Positions 15,222 to 22,120 of a stretch of 22,432 nt of DNA are shown here, piece by piece. The DNA comes from Spirochaetaceae bacterium. GTDB lineage: Bacteria; Spirochaetota; Spirochaetia; Treponematales; Breznakiellaceae. A program made the translations under genes and the position numbers. Below the pieces are notes generated by a model. That model did no database searches, was not told the DNA's origin, and was given only the letters and a program-made list of their open reading frames with translations. How positions within the stretch are numbered: the first letter of the stretch is position 1; each line of letters begins with the position of its first letter. The stretch is taken from NCBI GenBank assembly GCA_031257075.1, contig JAIRPM010000107.1:1-22432 (forward strand), read 5' to 3'.

Positions 15222-15859
15222 TAAAAGAAACGCTCCTCCAATTCAGCGCACAGCGCATGATATACCGGCAAATGCAATTCCTGAATTTTATATGTTTCAG
15301 TTTCTGGCACACGTATTGCTATATCACACATACGGGCAAGGCTGCCGCCGTCTTTTCCGGTAAGAGCTATGGTTTTCAAATCTTTGGAGCAGGCAGTCCA
15401 TGCGGCGTAGAGAACATTTTTTGCATTGCCGGAAGTTGATATGCCGATAAAGAAATCGCCCGCGTTTCCCAGCGATTGCACCAACTGCGCGTACATAAAT
15501 CCCGCTCCGTTGTCGTTTATTGTAGCGCTGAGCGCAGCGCTCATTTCACAAAGGGAAATAGCCGGTATACCGTGCTGCAAGCGGCTTAACAGCGCGTCTC
15601 TGATGTCCGGCGGCACTTTTTCAAGGCGCTGTAAGCCGCCCCATGCTTTTGTTACCGGGCGTTTTTTAAGAAAGCCTTTGTTTAGTTCGCCGGCGATGTG
15701 CCCGGCATCAGCCGCGCTGCCGCCGTTCCCGCAGATAAGTATTTTTTTTAACGGAGGGCGTGAAAGACTGTCATGCATTTCACATACGGCTTGCGTGATT
15801 TCTTTTTGTACACATTCAAGCGCGGGATACCGTGTAATTAAATTTAATATATGGTCCAT
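15221..15859 (-). CDS. gmhA: Sedoheptulose 7-phosphate isomerase GmhA
   Basis: 212-residue SIS-domain isomerase converting sedoheptulose 7-phosphate to D-glycero-D-manno-heptose 7-phosphate, the entry step of heptose nucleotide synthesis. ICGNGGSAADAGHIAGEL (42-59) carries the phosphate loop and the catalytic Glu58, and STSGNAKNV (141-149) is the second phosphate-binding loop. QELHLPVYHALC (193-204) carries the expected catalytic His196. All key residues are present and the length is usual. It overlaps hddA by 16 bases upstream and hddC-gmhB by one base downstream, so the three genes are tightly coupled. Confidence 0.94.
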   Translation of the reverse strand: MDHILNLITRYPALECVQKEITQAVCEMHDSLSRPPLKKILICGNGGSAADAGHIAGELNKGFLKKRPVTKAWGGLQRLEKVPPDIRDALLSRLQHGIPAISLCEMSAALSATINDNGAGFMYAQLVQSLGNAGDFFIGISTSGNAKNVLYAAWTACSKDLKTIALTGKDGGSLARMCDIAIRVPETETYKIQELHLPVYHALCAELEERFF

Positions 15860-16896
15860 GCCTGCGTTCCTATTTCGGTAAAACTAGCGTTAAACAGAGT
15901 TCCGCCTTTTTCTTTCAGAGCATTCACAAGGCGCATGCGGTGTACCGGATTACAGTATATCATCATAAAGCCGCCGCCGCCCGCGCCGGAAATTTTTGCC
16001 GATGACGCGCCGTGTTCCATGGCAAAATCATAAAGGCCGTCAATAAAAGGGCTGGTAATGGCATCGGCCGCGTTTTTCTTTGCCTGCCATGCTTCATTCA
16101 AACATGCGGAAAAATCCGAAAAGCAGCCTTTGAGCAATGCTTCTTTCATCCGCAGCGAAAAATCTTTTATATGGTGCATGCTTTCCAGGCGGCGCGGGTC
16201 ATGCGATGAGGTGCTTTTTATTTGCGCATCAATAATGTTGGCGCTTTCACGCGATACGCCAGTGTAGTACAAAACAAGCGATGCTTCGAGTTCATTCCGT
16301 ATCCAGCGTTTTAAGCGCAGAGGATTTACAATTACTTTTTCGTCCGCATAGAATTCCATAAAATTAAATCCGCCGAATGTTGCCGCATACTGGTCTTGTT
16401 TGCCGCCGGCAAGCGCCAAATCTTCACGCTCAATGCTGTATGCAAGCGCGGCGATATCATATTCGCCAAGCGGTAAATTTAAATATTCAATATATGCCTT
16501 GAGTATTGATACAACCATCGTAGATGATGACCCCAGTCCCGAACCGGGCGGCGCGTCTGAGTAGGTAGTCATAGTGAAAGAAAGAGGCTGCGGCGCATGC
16601 GCTTTCTGTATAATGGCCGCAAAATCGCGTATTATTCTATTATACACTCCGCAATGTAATTTCAACTTTGAATTCAGGGGGAGCGGCTTGCCTGCCGTAT
16701 ATTGTTCGCGTTCATTCATATCTGCCGCATAAAATTCAACAACACCCTCCGATGATGCCGGCTCTATGGTGCAATATGCGTACATATCTATTGTGGCGTT
16801 AAGCACATACCCGCCGTATTCGCGGTAATAGGCCGCAATATCGGTGCCTCCTCCCGCCAATCCCAGCCGCAGGGGTGCTTTTGAACGAACAATCAT
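15844..16896 (-). CDS. hddA: GHMP-family D-glycero-D-manno-heptose 7-phosphate kinase (HddA-like)
   Basis: 350-residue GHMP kinase predicted to phosphorylate heptose 7-phosphate at C1. The N-terminus MIVRSKAPLRLGLAGGGTDI is the typical HddA opening, followed by the ATP-binding PPGSGLGSSSTMVVS (116-130) and the C-terminal glycine motif ISGAGGGGFMMIY. A longer in-frame form up to 17022 was rejected because the extra 42 residues are unlike the family and would run over the promoter region. The chosen ATG has no ribosome site but lies nine bases after a TATACT -10 box, suggesting a leaderless message. It is the first gene of the minus-strand block and overlaps gmhA. The kinase assignment over other GHMP members rests on the gmhA and gmhB-hddC neighbours. 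Confidence 0.9.
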   Translation of the reverse strand: MIVRSKAPLRLGLAGGGTDIAAYYREYGGYVLNATIDMYAYCTIEPASSEGVVEFYAADMNEREQYTAGKPLPLNSKLKLHCGVYNRIIRDFAAIIQKAHAPQPLSFTMTTYSDAPPGSGLGSSSTMVVSILKAYIEYLNLPLGEYDIAALAYSIEREDLALAGGKQDQYAATFGGFNFMEFYADEKVIVNPLRLKRWIRNELEASLVLYYTGVSRESANIIDAQIKSTSSHDPRRLESMHHIKDFSLRMKEALLKGCFSDFSACLNEAWQAKKNAADAITSPFIDGLYDFAMEHGASSAKISGAGGGGFMMIYCNPVHRMRLVNALKEKGGTLFNASFTEIGTQAWTIY

Positions 16897-16904
16897 AGAT
16901 TTTG

Positions 16905-16933
16905 AGTATACCGGCGCAAGAGTATTTTGTCTA
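16905..16933 (-). promoter_or_regulatory. Promoter of the heptose/minus-strand block, probably leaderless
   Basis: On the minus strand TAGACA (16933-16928), a 17-base spacer, then TATACT (16910-16905), each one mismatch from the sigma-70 consensus. The hddA ATG begins at 16896, so the expected start site (about 16899-16896) coincides with or only just precedes the start codon. No purine-rich ribosome site is present between them. Confidence 0.7.
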
Positions 16934-16994
16934 TGTGCCGCAGTGCCGGTGTATGCCTTTGAGCACACGATGATTTGGCATTCAACGCGATTTC

Positions 16995-17023
16995 TTGACA
17001 ATATGTAATTTGCGGAGTACACT
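16995..17023 (+). promoter_or_regulatory. Promoter of dapA, probably leaderless
   Basis: A perfect TTGACA (16995-17000), a 17-base spacer, then TACACT (17018-17023). The predicted start site is near 17030 and the dapA ATG is at 17034, giving a 5' leader of about 0-5 bases. The nearest GGAG (17014-17017) lies inside the promoter and would not be transcribed. It is divergent from the hddA promoter about 60 bases away. Confidence 0.7.
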
Positions 17024-17033
17024 GTCCGGTAGT

Positions 17034-17927
17034 ATGAAAGCGCTGCGCGGAGCTATGACTGCTCTCATTACTCCAATGAAAGAAAATGGAGATGTTGATT
17101 ATGACGGATTTAGGGAACTTATCCGTTTCCAACTTGCCGAAGGTATTGATGGTATCGTTCCTATCGGCACTACAGGCGAAACGCCTACTCTGGATGAATC
17201 CGAAGAAGAGGCGCTTATCAAAATAGCGGCGCGCGAAGCCGGCGGGAAAGTGCCGCTCATTGTGGGTGCCGGGTCAAATTCGACAAAACATGCGGTGCTT
17301 TATACCAAACGGGCAAAAGATTTAGGCGCGGACGCGGCGCTTGTCGTAACCCCGTACTACAATAAACCTAATGATGACGGCCTTATCCGCCATTTTGAAG
17401 CGGTTGCCGCCTGCGGCCTGCCTGTCGTGGTATACAACATCGCAGGGCGCACCGGCAGAAATATTCCGGCGGGCCTTATGGCGCGCCTTGCCGAAATCCC
17501 TAACATTGACGCGGTAAAAGAAGCATCGGGCGACATCGGTCAAATGGGTGATATTATTCACGCTATGGCGGGTAAAAAGTCTTTTCCGGTGCTTTCCGGC
17601 GATGACGCGCTTACACTCCCTTTAATCGCGTTGGGCGGAGCAGGCGTTATTTCGGTGGTGTCTAATTTGTTTCCCGCAAAAGTAAAAAAGATGACTTCTC
17701 TCGCGCTCGAGGGCAAGTTTGAAGAAGCCCGCGCTCTTCATTATGAATTGCTGCCGTTTACCAAAGCGGCCTTTATCGAAACCAATCCTGTACCCATAAA
17801 ACGGGCGCTTGCGTTTGCCGGCCTGCCTGCCGGGCCGGCGCGGCTTCCTCTGGGTGTTCTCGCGCCGGAAAACGAAAAACGCCTTATTGCCGAATTGCGG
17901 GCGCTCGGCATACAGGGCCGTCTGTAG
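17034..17927 (+). CDS. dapA: 4-hydroxy-tetrahydrodipicolinate synthase DapA
   Basis: 297-residue class-I aldolase condensing pyruvate with aspartate semialdehyde, the first committed step to diaminopimelate and lysine. The TIM-barrel signatures are all present: GAMTALITPM at the N-terminus, PIGTTGETPTL (43-53), VTPYYNKPNDDGL (105-117), YNIAGRTG (134-141) with Tyr134 and the substrate-carboxylate Arg139, and AVKEASGD (160-167) with Schiff-base Lys162. The Arg and the GTTGE loop favour DapA over NanA or KDG aldolases. The start at 17034 gives the standard N-terminus; the apparent upstream TTG extension is the -35 box of its promoter. Its partner dapB lies on the opposite strand at 11127-11918. 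Confidence 0.95.
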   Translation: MKALRGAMTALITPMKENGDVDYDGFRELIRFQLAEGIDGIVPIGTTGETPTLDESEEEALIKIAAREAGGKVPLIVGAGSNSTKHAVLYTKRAKDLGADAALVVTPYYNKPNDDGLIRHFEAVAACGLPVVVYNIAGRTGRNIPAGLMARLAEIPNIDAVKEASGDIGQMGDIIHAMAGKKSFPVLSGDDALTLPLIALGGAGVISVVSNLFPAKVKKMTSLALEGKFEEARALHYELLPFTKAAFIETNPVPIKRALAFAGLPAGPARLPLGVLAPENEKRLIAELRALGIQGRL

Positions 17928-18014
17928 GGCAGGCCGGAATAGCGGCGGCAAATTTTCAGAGGGTGCTTGCGCCCTACTTTATCTAATATGCCGCTTTCAA
18001 GTACCATTTGAACA

Positions 18015-18920
18015 ATGGATTGTATCCCGGTTTATCCCGCTTTTGCGCCGCTCACGCTGGAAATGCGCAAAGAATTGTACCCGCTGACCGACAACCATCC
18101 CGATGGCGCATGCGAGTTTCCTTTTGGAAGTATGTTTCTCTACCGTCAAAAATACGCTTATACCGTATCAAAACTAAGAGACGGTATAGTTATTCTTGCC
18201 GGCAAAGAGCCGGAACACGCCGCTTCCGGCAAGACGGGAACTTTTTTCTCGGTGCCTGCGGGTATTCCGTCCCTTGATGAACTTGGCGTTCTTATTGAAC
18301 AGTTTGATATGTGGAAAACGGTAACAGCAAGTCAAAAATCCGCGGCGGAAGCGCTTGTTCAGGCGGCCGGCTGCGCACTCGAAGAAAGCCGCAACAATTT
18401 TGATTATCTGTACAACCGCGGCGAACTTGCTGAATTGCGAGGTAAAAAATTTCACAAGAAAAAAAACCTTGTCAACGCCTTTTTGTCCGAATGCACTCCG
18501 CAAACGCGCCCTTTAACAGCGGAAAATGTGCCGGATGCGCGGGTAGTGCTTGATACATGGGTGCGGCTTAAAGGCGAGGCGGCTGATTTTGAACAATGTC
18601 AGGAAGCGCTTGCGCTTTTGAGCCAACTAGGGCTGGACGGTACGATGGTTTATATTGAAGAAAGGCCGGTCGCTTTTTCGTTGGGCGAAAGTATGCGGAA
18701 TGGGGATATGTACTGCGTTCATTTTGAAAAGGGTATTGACACATACCGGGGTATTTTTCAATATGTAAATCAAGCGGCGGCACAGGCTATGCCGGATTCG
18801 GTTGTGTTAATAAACCGCGAACAAGACACCGGCGATGAAGGCTTGCGTCAGGCCAAAATGACATACCGGCCTTGCGCTTTTGTTGAAAAATGGCTTGTGA
18901 ACAAGCCGGGGCGTCTTTAG
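18015..18920 (+). CDS. DUF2156-family protein (GNAT-like, lysyltransferase C-terminal type)
   Basis: 301 residues, matching the DUF2156 group related to the C-terminal domain of phosphatidylglycerol lysyltransferase (tandem GNAT-like folds). The identifying stretches are NNFDYLYNRGELAELRGKK (127-145) followed by FHKKKNLVNAF, and near the C-terminus INREQDTGDEGLRQAK (266-281) with TYRP and FVEKW. No membrane segment is visible, so it lacks the flippase part of MprF and should be cytosolic. The substrate is unknown; an aminoacyl- or acyl-transfer reaction is the family-level guess. It starts 87 bases after dapA with no clear ribosome site or promoter, so it may be read with dapA. The next gene has its own promoter. 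Confidence 0.82.
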   Translation: MDCIPVYPAFAPLTLEMRKELYPLTDNHPDGACEFPFGSMFLYRQKYAYTVSKLRDGIVILAGKEPEHAASGKTGTFFSVPAGIPSLDELGVLIEQFDMWKTVTASQKSAAEALVQAAGCALEESRNNFDYLYNRGELAELRGKKFHKKKNLVNAFLSECTPQTRPLTAENVPDARVVLDTWVRLKGEAADFEQCQEALALLSQLGLDGTMVYIEERPVAFSLGESMRNGDMYCVHFEKGIDTYRGIFQYVNQAAAQAMPDSVVLINREQDTGDEGLRQAKMTYRPCAFVEKWLVNKPGRL

Positions 18921-18932
18921 CCGGTAAAAATG

Positions 18933-18962
18933 TTGACAAAAATGAATACTACCATGTATTAT
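18933..18962 (+). promoter_or_regulatory. Strong promoter of the acidic-protein/argA pair
   Basis: A perfect TTGACA (18933-18938), an 18-base spacer, then TATTAT (18957-18962), only 12 bases after the DUF2156 stop. The expected start is near 18969, leaving a leader of about 49 bases that ends with AGGGGAG (19005-19011) six bases before the ATG at 19018. Confidence 0.75.
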
Positions 18963-19017
18963 TTTTTGTATGATTGCGGCATTATGTTCGCAAAAAATCG
19001 TTTTAGGGGAGTTTTTT

Positions 19018-19392
19018 ATGAAATTTAACAAGATGAAGGCAGAATGTGATGCCGTGCCAAAAGGGATTTTCTACTTGTCCGGTTCCGGGCTGGGAAACCC
19101 TAACGTCTGGGTATTTTTTGCGCAAATGGCGGCAAAAATGGGAAACCTTGTTATTGCCGGTGATGACGACGATGATTACGAAGATGCGGATGACGATTAC
19201 GAAGATGATGAAGACGAAGATGATGACGAATTCGATGATGATGACGACGAATTCGATGATGATGACGATGACTTCGATGATGACTTCGATGATGACGAGG
19301 ACTTCGACGATGACGACGAGGATGAAGAAGACGAAGAAGATGCCTTTGAAGAAGACGAAGAAGACGATGACGAAGATTATTTTGATGATTAA
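19018..19392 (+). CDS. Small protein with a long Asp/Glu tail
   Basis: 124 residues, not recognised as a named family. Residues 1-48 are ordinary sequence (KMKAECDAVPKGIFYLSG, then NVWVFFAQMAAKMGNLVIAG), including a short hydrophobic stretch that is too polar to be a sure membrane helix. Residues 49-124 contain only Asp, Glu, Phe, Tyr and two Ala, with no basic residue; single Phe or Tyr residues punctuate the acid runs every four to eight positions. The DNA is a degenerate GAT/GAC/GAA repeat, but mixed codon use suggests protein-level selection rather than pure triplet expansion. The start has AGGGGAG six bases upstream and a strong promoter, so it is likely well expressed. Its stop overlaps the argA start (TAATG). 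Possible roles, all speculative: metal buffering, DNA mimicry, or a chaperone for basic proteins. Confidence 0.75.
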   Translation: MKFNKMKAECDAVPKGIFYLSGSGLGNPNVWVFFAQMAAKMGNLVIAGDDDDDYEDADDDYEDDEDEDDDEFDDDDDEFDDDDDDFDDDFDDDEDFDDDDEDEEDEEDAFEEDEEDDDEDYFDD

Positions 19393-20723
19393 TGATTATA
19401 GAACACGGTATTGACATCGTTAGGGAAGCGTTTCGCTACCAAAACCGTTTCAACGGTTCAACGATGGTCATAAAAGTTGATTTCCCTGTTACCGAGGATA
19501 CCGGTTTTGCCTATCTGATGAAAGATTTGGCATTGCTTGTTAAATCCGGCGTAAAGGCGGTGATTGTTCCCGGCTGTTCGGAGTGGATTGATTCGGTGCT
19601 TCGGTCGCAGGGTATCAATTCCGCCTATGCCGGGAACGAACGCATCACTACGGCTGAAGCGCTACCCTTTGTTGAGATGGCGGCCTTTCATGCGGCGACA
19701 GGTTTTATCACGGGGCTTGCCGGTAGCCGTATAGACGCGCTTATCGGTAACTTTGTCCGGGCGCGGGCATGCGGGGTTGTCGAAGGTGTTGACATGCTTC
19801 ACACCGGCAAAGTAGACAAAATTTTTACCGTCTCCCTTGCGCGTATTCTTGAATTTGGCATGGTGCCGGTGCTGCCCTGCATAGGCTGGAGTTCAACCGG
19901 CAAACCGTACAATGTTTCCAGTGATGAAATAGCCTTTGAGGTAAGCAAAGCGCTGGGTGCCGTTAAACTCCTCATCGTTTCTGACGGCCCTTTCAAGCCT
20001 GCTTTGGACAGCGGTTTACCGGATTTCATTGAACATGATGAAAATGGCCGTATTATCCGGCTTAGGCCTGCCGAAGCGGAGACTTTGCTTACCCTTTCTT
20101 ATTACAAGGGCAGGACGGAGAACCAACATGCCAAATGGCGCGGCCAACTTGAATTGGCCCTTCGCGCCACTAACGCCGGTATCGAGCGTATTCACATTAT
20201 TGACGGGCGCAAAGAAGGGGCGCTCCTGCGTGAAATTTTTACCAATCTTGGCTCGGGAACGATGATTTATGCGGATGAGCAAGACCTTATCCGGCCTTTA
20301 CGGTCTTCTGAAATCCCTGACGTTTTGCACCTTATGGAGCCTTTTGTACGGCATGATATTCTGGTGCGCCGCAGCGCGAATGATATTCAAGAAAAAAAAG
20401 ATGACTATGTTGTATTGGAAATTGACGGTTCTATCCGCGCCTGCGCGGCTCTCCACAACTGGGGCGAAGGGCAGGCGGAAATTGCCGCATTGGCATCCGA
20501 CCCGGTTTTTTCCGAAATGGGGCTTGGCGGACGTATTGTTGACTATCTTGTGGAAAAGGCGCGTGAAAGCGGTTTCAAGCGCGTTTTTGTGCTTACCACC
20601 CGTACGCAGGATTGGTTTGAAGCGCATGGATTTGCCGAATCGGGCGTGGAAACCTTGCCGCCCCGCAAACGCGCTCTGTACAATGTCAGCCGCAAAAGCA
20701 AAATCTTCGCGTTATCACTTTGA
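19392..20723 (+). CDS. argA: Amino-acid N-acetyltransferase (N-acetylglutamate synthase) ArgA
   Basis: 443-residue enzyme acetylating glutamate with acetyl-CoA, the first step of arginine synthesis. It has the classical two-domain layout: an amino-acid-kinase-like domain (about 20-295), then a GNAT domain (about 302-440). Matches to E. coli ArgA are clear in DILVRRS (322-328), the acetyl-CoA loop EMGLGGRIVDYL (375-386), VFVLTTRTQDWFEAHGF (398-414) and ALYNVSRKSKIF (428-439). The kinase-type Gly-Gly motif is replaced by IKVDF near residue 27, consistent with a domain used for arginine feedback rather than phosphoryl transfer. The ATG shares a base with the stop of the acidic protein, so the two are translationally coupled. 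Other arg genes are not in this window. Confidence 0.92.
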   Translation: MIIEHGIDIVREAFRYQNRFNGSTMVIKVDFPVTEDTGFAYLMKDLALLVKSGVKAVIVPGCSEWIDSVLRSQGINSAYAGNERITTAEALPFVEMAAFHAATGFITGLAGSRIDALIGNFVRARACGVVEGVDMLHTGKVDKIFTVSLARILEFGMVPVLPCIGWSSTGKPYNVSSDEIAFEVSKALGAVKLLIVSDGPFKPALDSGLPDFIEHDENGRIIRLRPAEAETLLTLSYYKGRTENQHAKWRGQLELALRATNAGIERIHIIDGRKEGALLREIFTNLGSGTMIYADEQDLIRPLRSSEIPDVLHLMEPFVRHDILVRRSANDIQEKKDDYVVLEIDGSIRACAALHNWGEGQAEIAALASDPVFSEMGLGGRIVDYLVEKARESGFKRVFVLTTRTQDWFEAHGFAESGVETLPPRKRALYNVSRKSKIFALSL

Positions 20724-20743
20724 CATTCAACAGGGAATAGACA

Positions 20744-20929
20744 ATGCGCTTCCCGGCAGTTACTATACGGCAGGGTAGATTTAGGGATGAATTGGCCTTT
20801 ATCAATCTGGTATTTGGCCCTTCCGTCGAGGATGTTGCGGCGCCCGGCAAGAAGGGTTTTGTCCGCATACCAAACTCCTTCAGCCCTTCCTTAGTGATAT
20901 TATACCGGCGAATTTATAGGTCAAAGTGA
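20744..20929 (+). CDS. Doubtful small ORF after argA
   Basis: 61 residues, starting 20 bases after argA with AGGGA (20732-20736) seven bases upstream, which is the main reason to list it. The opening AVTIRQGRFRDELAFIN vaguely resembles the first strand and helix of a GNAT acetyltransferase, but the rest does not continue such a domain and the end runs into repeat-like DNA. It could be a truncated acetyltransferase remnant or a chance frame. Codon use is less regular than in the neighbouring genes. Confidence 0.3.
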   Translation: MRFPAVTIRQGRFRDELAFINLVFGPSVEDVAAPGKKGFVRIPNSFSPSLVILYRRIYRSK

Positions 20930-21284
20930 ACCTTTTACATCACTTCCATGCCGGCTTTTCTTCGGGTGATTCTTTTCAAAAGCCAAACGAACACAGCCGT
21001 CAAAAAAAGCAAAAAGATTCATTTAACTTCGGATATGAAAAAGTCATTACTGCAAAGCGCCGGTCTGCGTTCATTGACAGGATTGCTTCATACCAATCTA
21101 ACCGAGAATCCGCGCCGAGCGGCTCAAAAAACCTGTTCATTGACAAGTAATTCCCGTTAGTATTCCCCCTACTTCTACAGGCTCGTACACGCAAGTTTGC
21201 CGCCTTCACCCACTGCGACAAACTTACCCCGCCATAGCACACGCCCTAGATGGTAGTGCCTAATGTGGCATTCGCTGTCTGCGC
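20930..21284. other. Spacer with short repeats and decayed coding-like frames
   Basis: No gene can be supported. GTTCATTGACA occurs twice (21069-21079 and 21135-21145), and CTTTTCAAAAG (20972-20982) is a short palindrome. On the minus strand, 21242-21000 is open in the same frame as the broken lipoprotein gene and is separated from it only by two TAG codons (21285-21287 and 21246-21248), so this may be a decayed extension. Short plus- and minus-strand open frames overlap throughout; none has a recognisable domain. Confidence 0.5.
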
Positions 21285-22042
21285 CTAGTCTACGGGGGCA
21301 ACCCTCGGAGATGTGTAAATCGCCGTCAATACCGGGCTGTCCTGGTAGCCAGTCCTATGGGTAATAGCCTTGAGCGTTGCCTTCATCCCTCCTCCGATGA
21401 AGGGCACCATGTCTATCCTAAAAGGCTCGCTGTCGCCAGAGACATCATAGCGGATACTGGGCGGGGCCGCACTAGGAGTCGTGCCATCTGTGGTATACCA
21501 TATCTCCGTGTCCGCCGGCATGCCTACATACAAACTCAGCGTAATATACGGCGTATAGTTGTCGGGCGCGGTGTACTCCTCGCCGGGAGGGTTCACCACC
21601 GGCGGATACAACACCGTTAGAGGCGCTGCCTGCCCGCCGCCTGTGCCTACCGTAACCACGCATCCCGCCGTTTTCCCTCCATCCCGCGTCAGCGCTATTA
21701 TCACCGTTACTCCGGCGCCACACGCCGTTACAACCCCGTTAGTATCTACTGTCGCTACGGTGTCGTTCATTGATACCCATATAACCGTTTTGTCCACGGC
21801 GCTTTCGGGCATTAATGTTGCTTAAAGTTGCATGGTAATATCCCCCCCCCCCCCCCTATTGCGTCCAAAGAAAGAGCCTCCGTAACTTTGTCCAGCGTTA
21901 TGCCGGTTACGGCCGTGCCAGACGCGCCGCCCGTTTTCGCATTTTCCGTGCCGGCATCCTCTTCGTCAAAAAGCACATCTTGACAAGCCACAAAAACAAA
22001 CGCGGCGCACGCCGCCGCCAATAACAAGCATAATTTCTTCAT
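21285..22042 (-). pseudogene. Broken lipoprotein gene: Ig-like (Big_2) and chitobiase-C-terminal-like domains
   Basis: The ATG at 22042 begins a lipoprotein signal (MKKLCLLLAAACAAF, then VFVAC as lipobox), so the product would be acylated at Cys and placed on the membrane surface. A Big_2 Ig-like domain starts at AVTGITLDKVTEALSLDAI, but 15 consecutive G (plus strand 21842-21856 as C) then shift the frame. The matching continuation (ITMQL, stop, ATLMPESAVDKTVIW, then MNDTVATVDTNGVVTACGAG) is in another frame and carries a TAA at about 21822-21824. With 13 or 16 G the frame would be restored up to that TAA. Downstream, a CHB_HEX-like domain is intact (EIWYTTDGTTPSAAP, MKATLKAITHRTGYQDSPVL). 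The lesions point to a pseudogene or a phase-variable surface protein with further decay. A TATACT (22057-22052) lies nine bases before the ATG. Confidence 0.72.
21842..21856. repeat. 15-base poly-C/poly-G tract inside the lipoprotein gene
   Basis: Fifteen C on the plus strand (15 G in the coding sense) encode five Gly in the current frame, at a point where Big_2 homologues continue with a short strand and not a Gly run. Homopolymers of this length slip readily in replication and are classical contingency loci in surface proteins; they are also common sequencing-error sites. Confidence 0.85.
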
Positions 22043-22120
22043 AGCAACCACAGTATACCGCAATTTGTAAAATGCGGAAAGTGCTGAAAGAGTGAGAAGC
22101 CGCCTGTTTCCAAAGCGGAC
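22043..22120. other. Upstream region of the lipoprotein gene
   Basis: A short stretch between the lipoprotein start and the hairpin array. A TATACT on the minus strand (22057-22052) is the only promoter-like element; no good -35 is seen 16-18 bases before it. Minus-strand in-frame extensions upstream of 22042 run through the hairpin array and are judged non-coding. Confidence 0.4.

Noticed and set aside
16897..17022. 42-residue N-terminal extension of the heptose kinase
   Set aside because: It would be translated from the promoter region and does not resemble GHMP kinases, whose sequence begins at MIVRSKAPLR.
19151..19417. His/Arg-rich minus-strand frame opposite the acidic protein
   Set aside because: It is the complement of the GAT/GAC repeat; the plus strand has the promoter, ribosome site and argA coupling.
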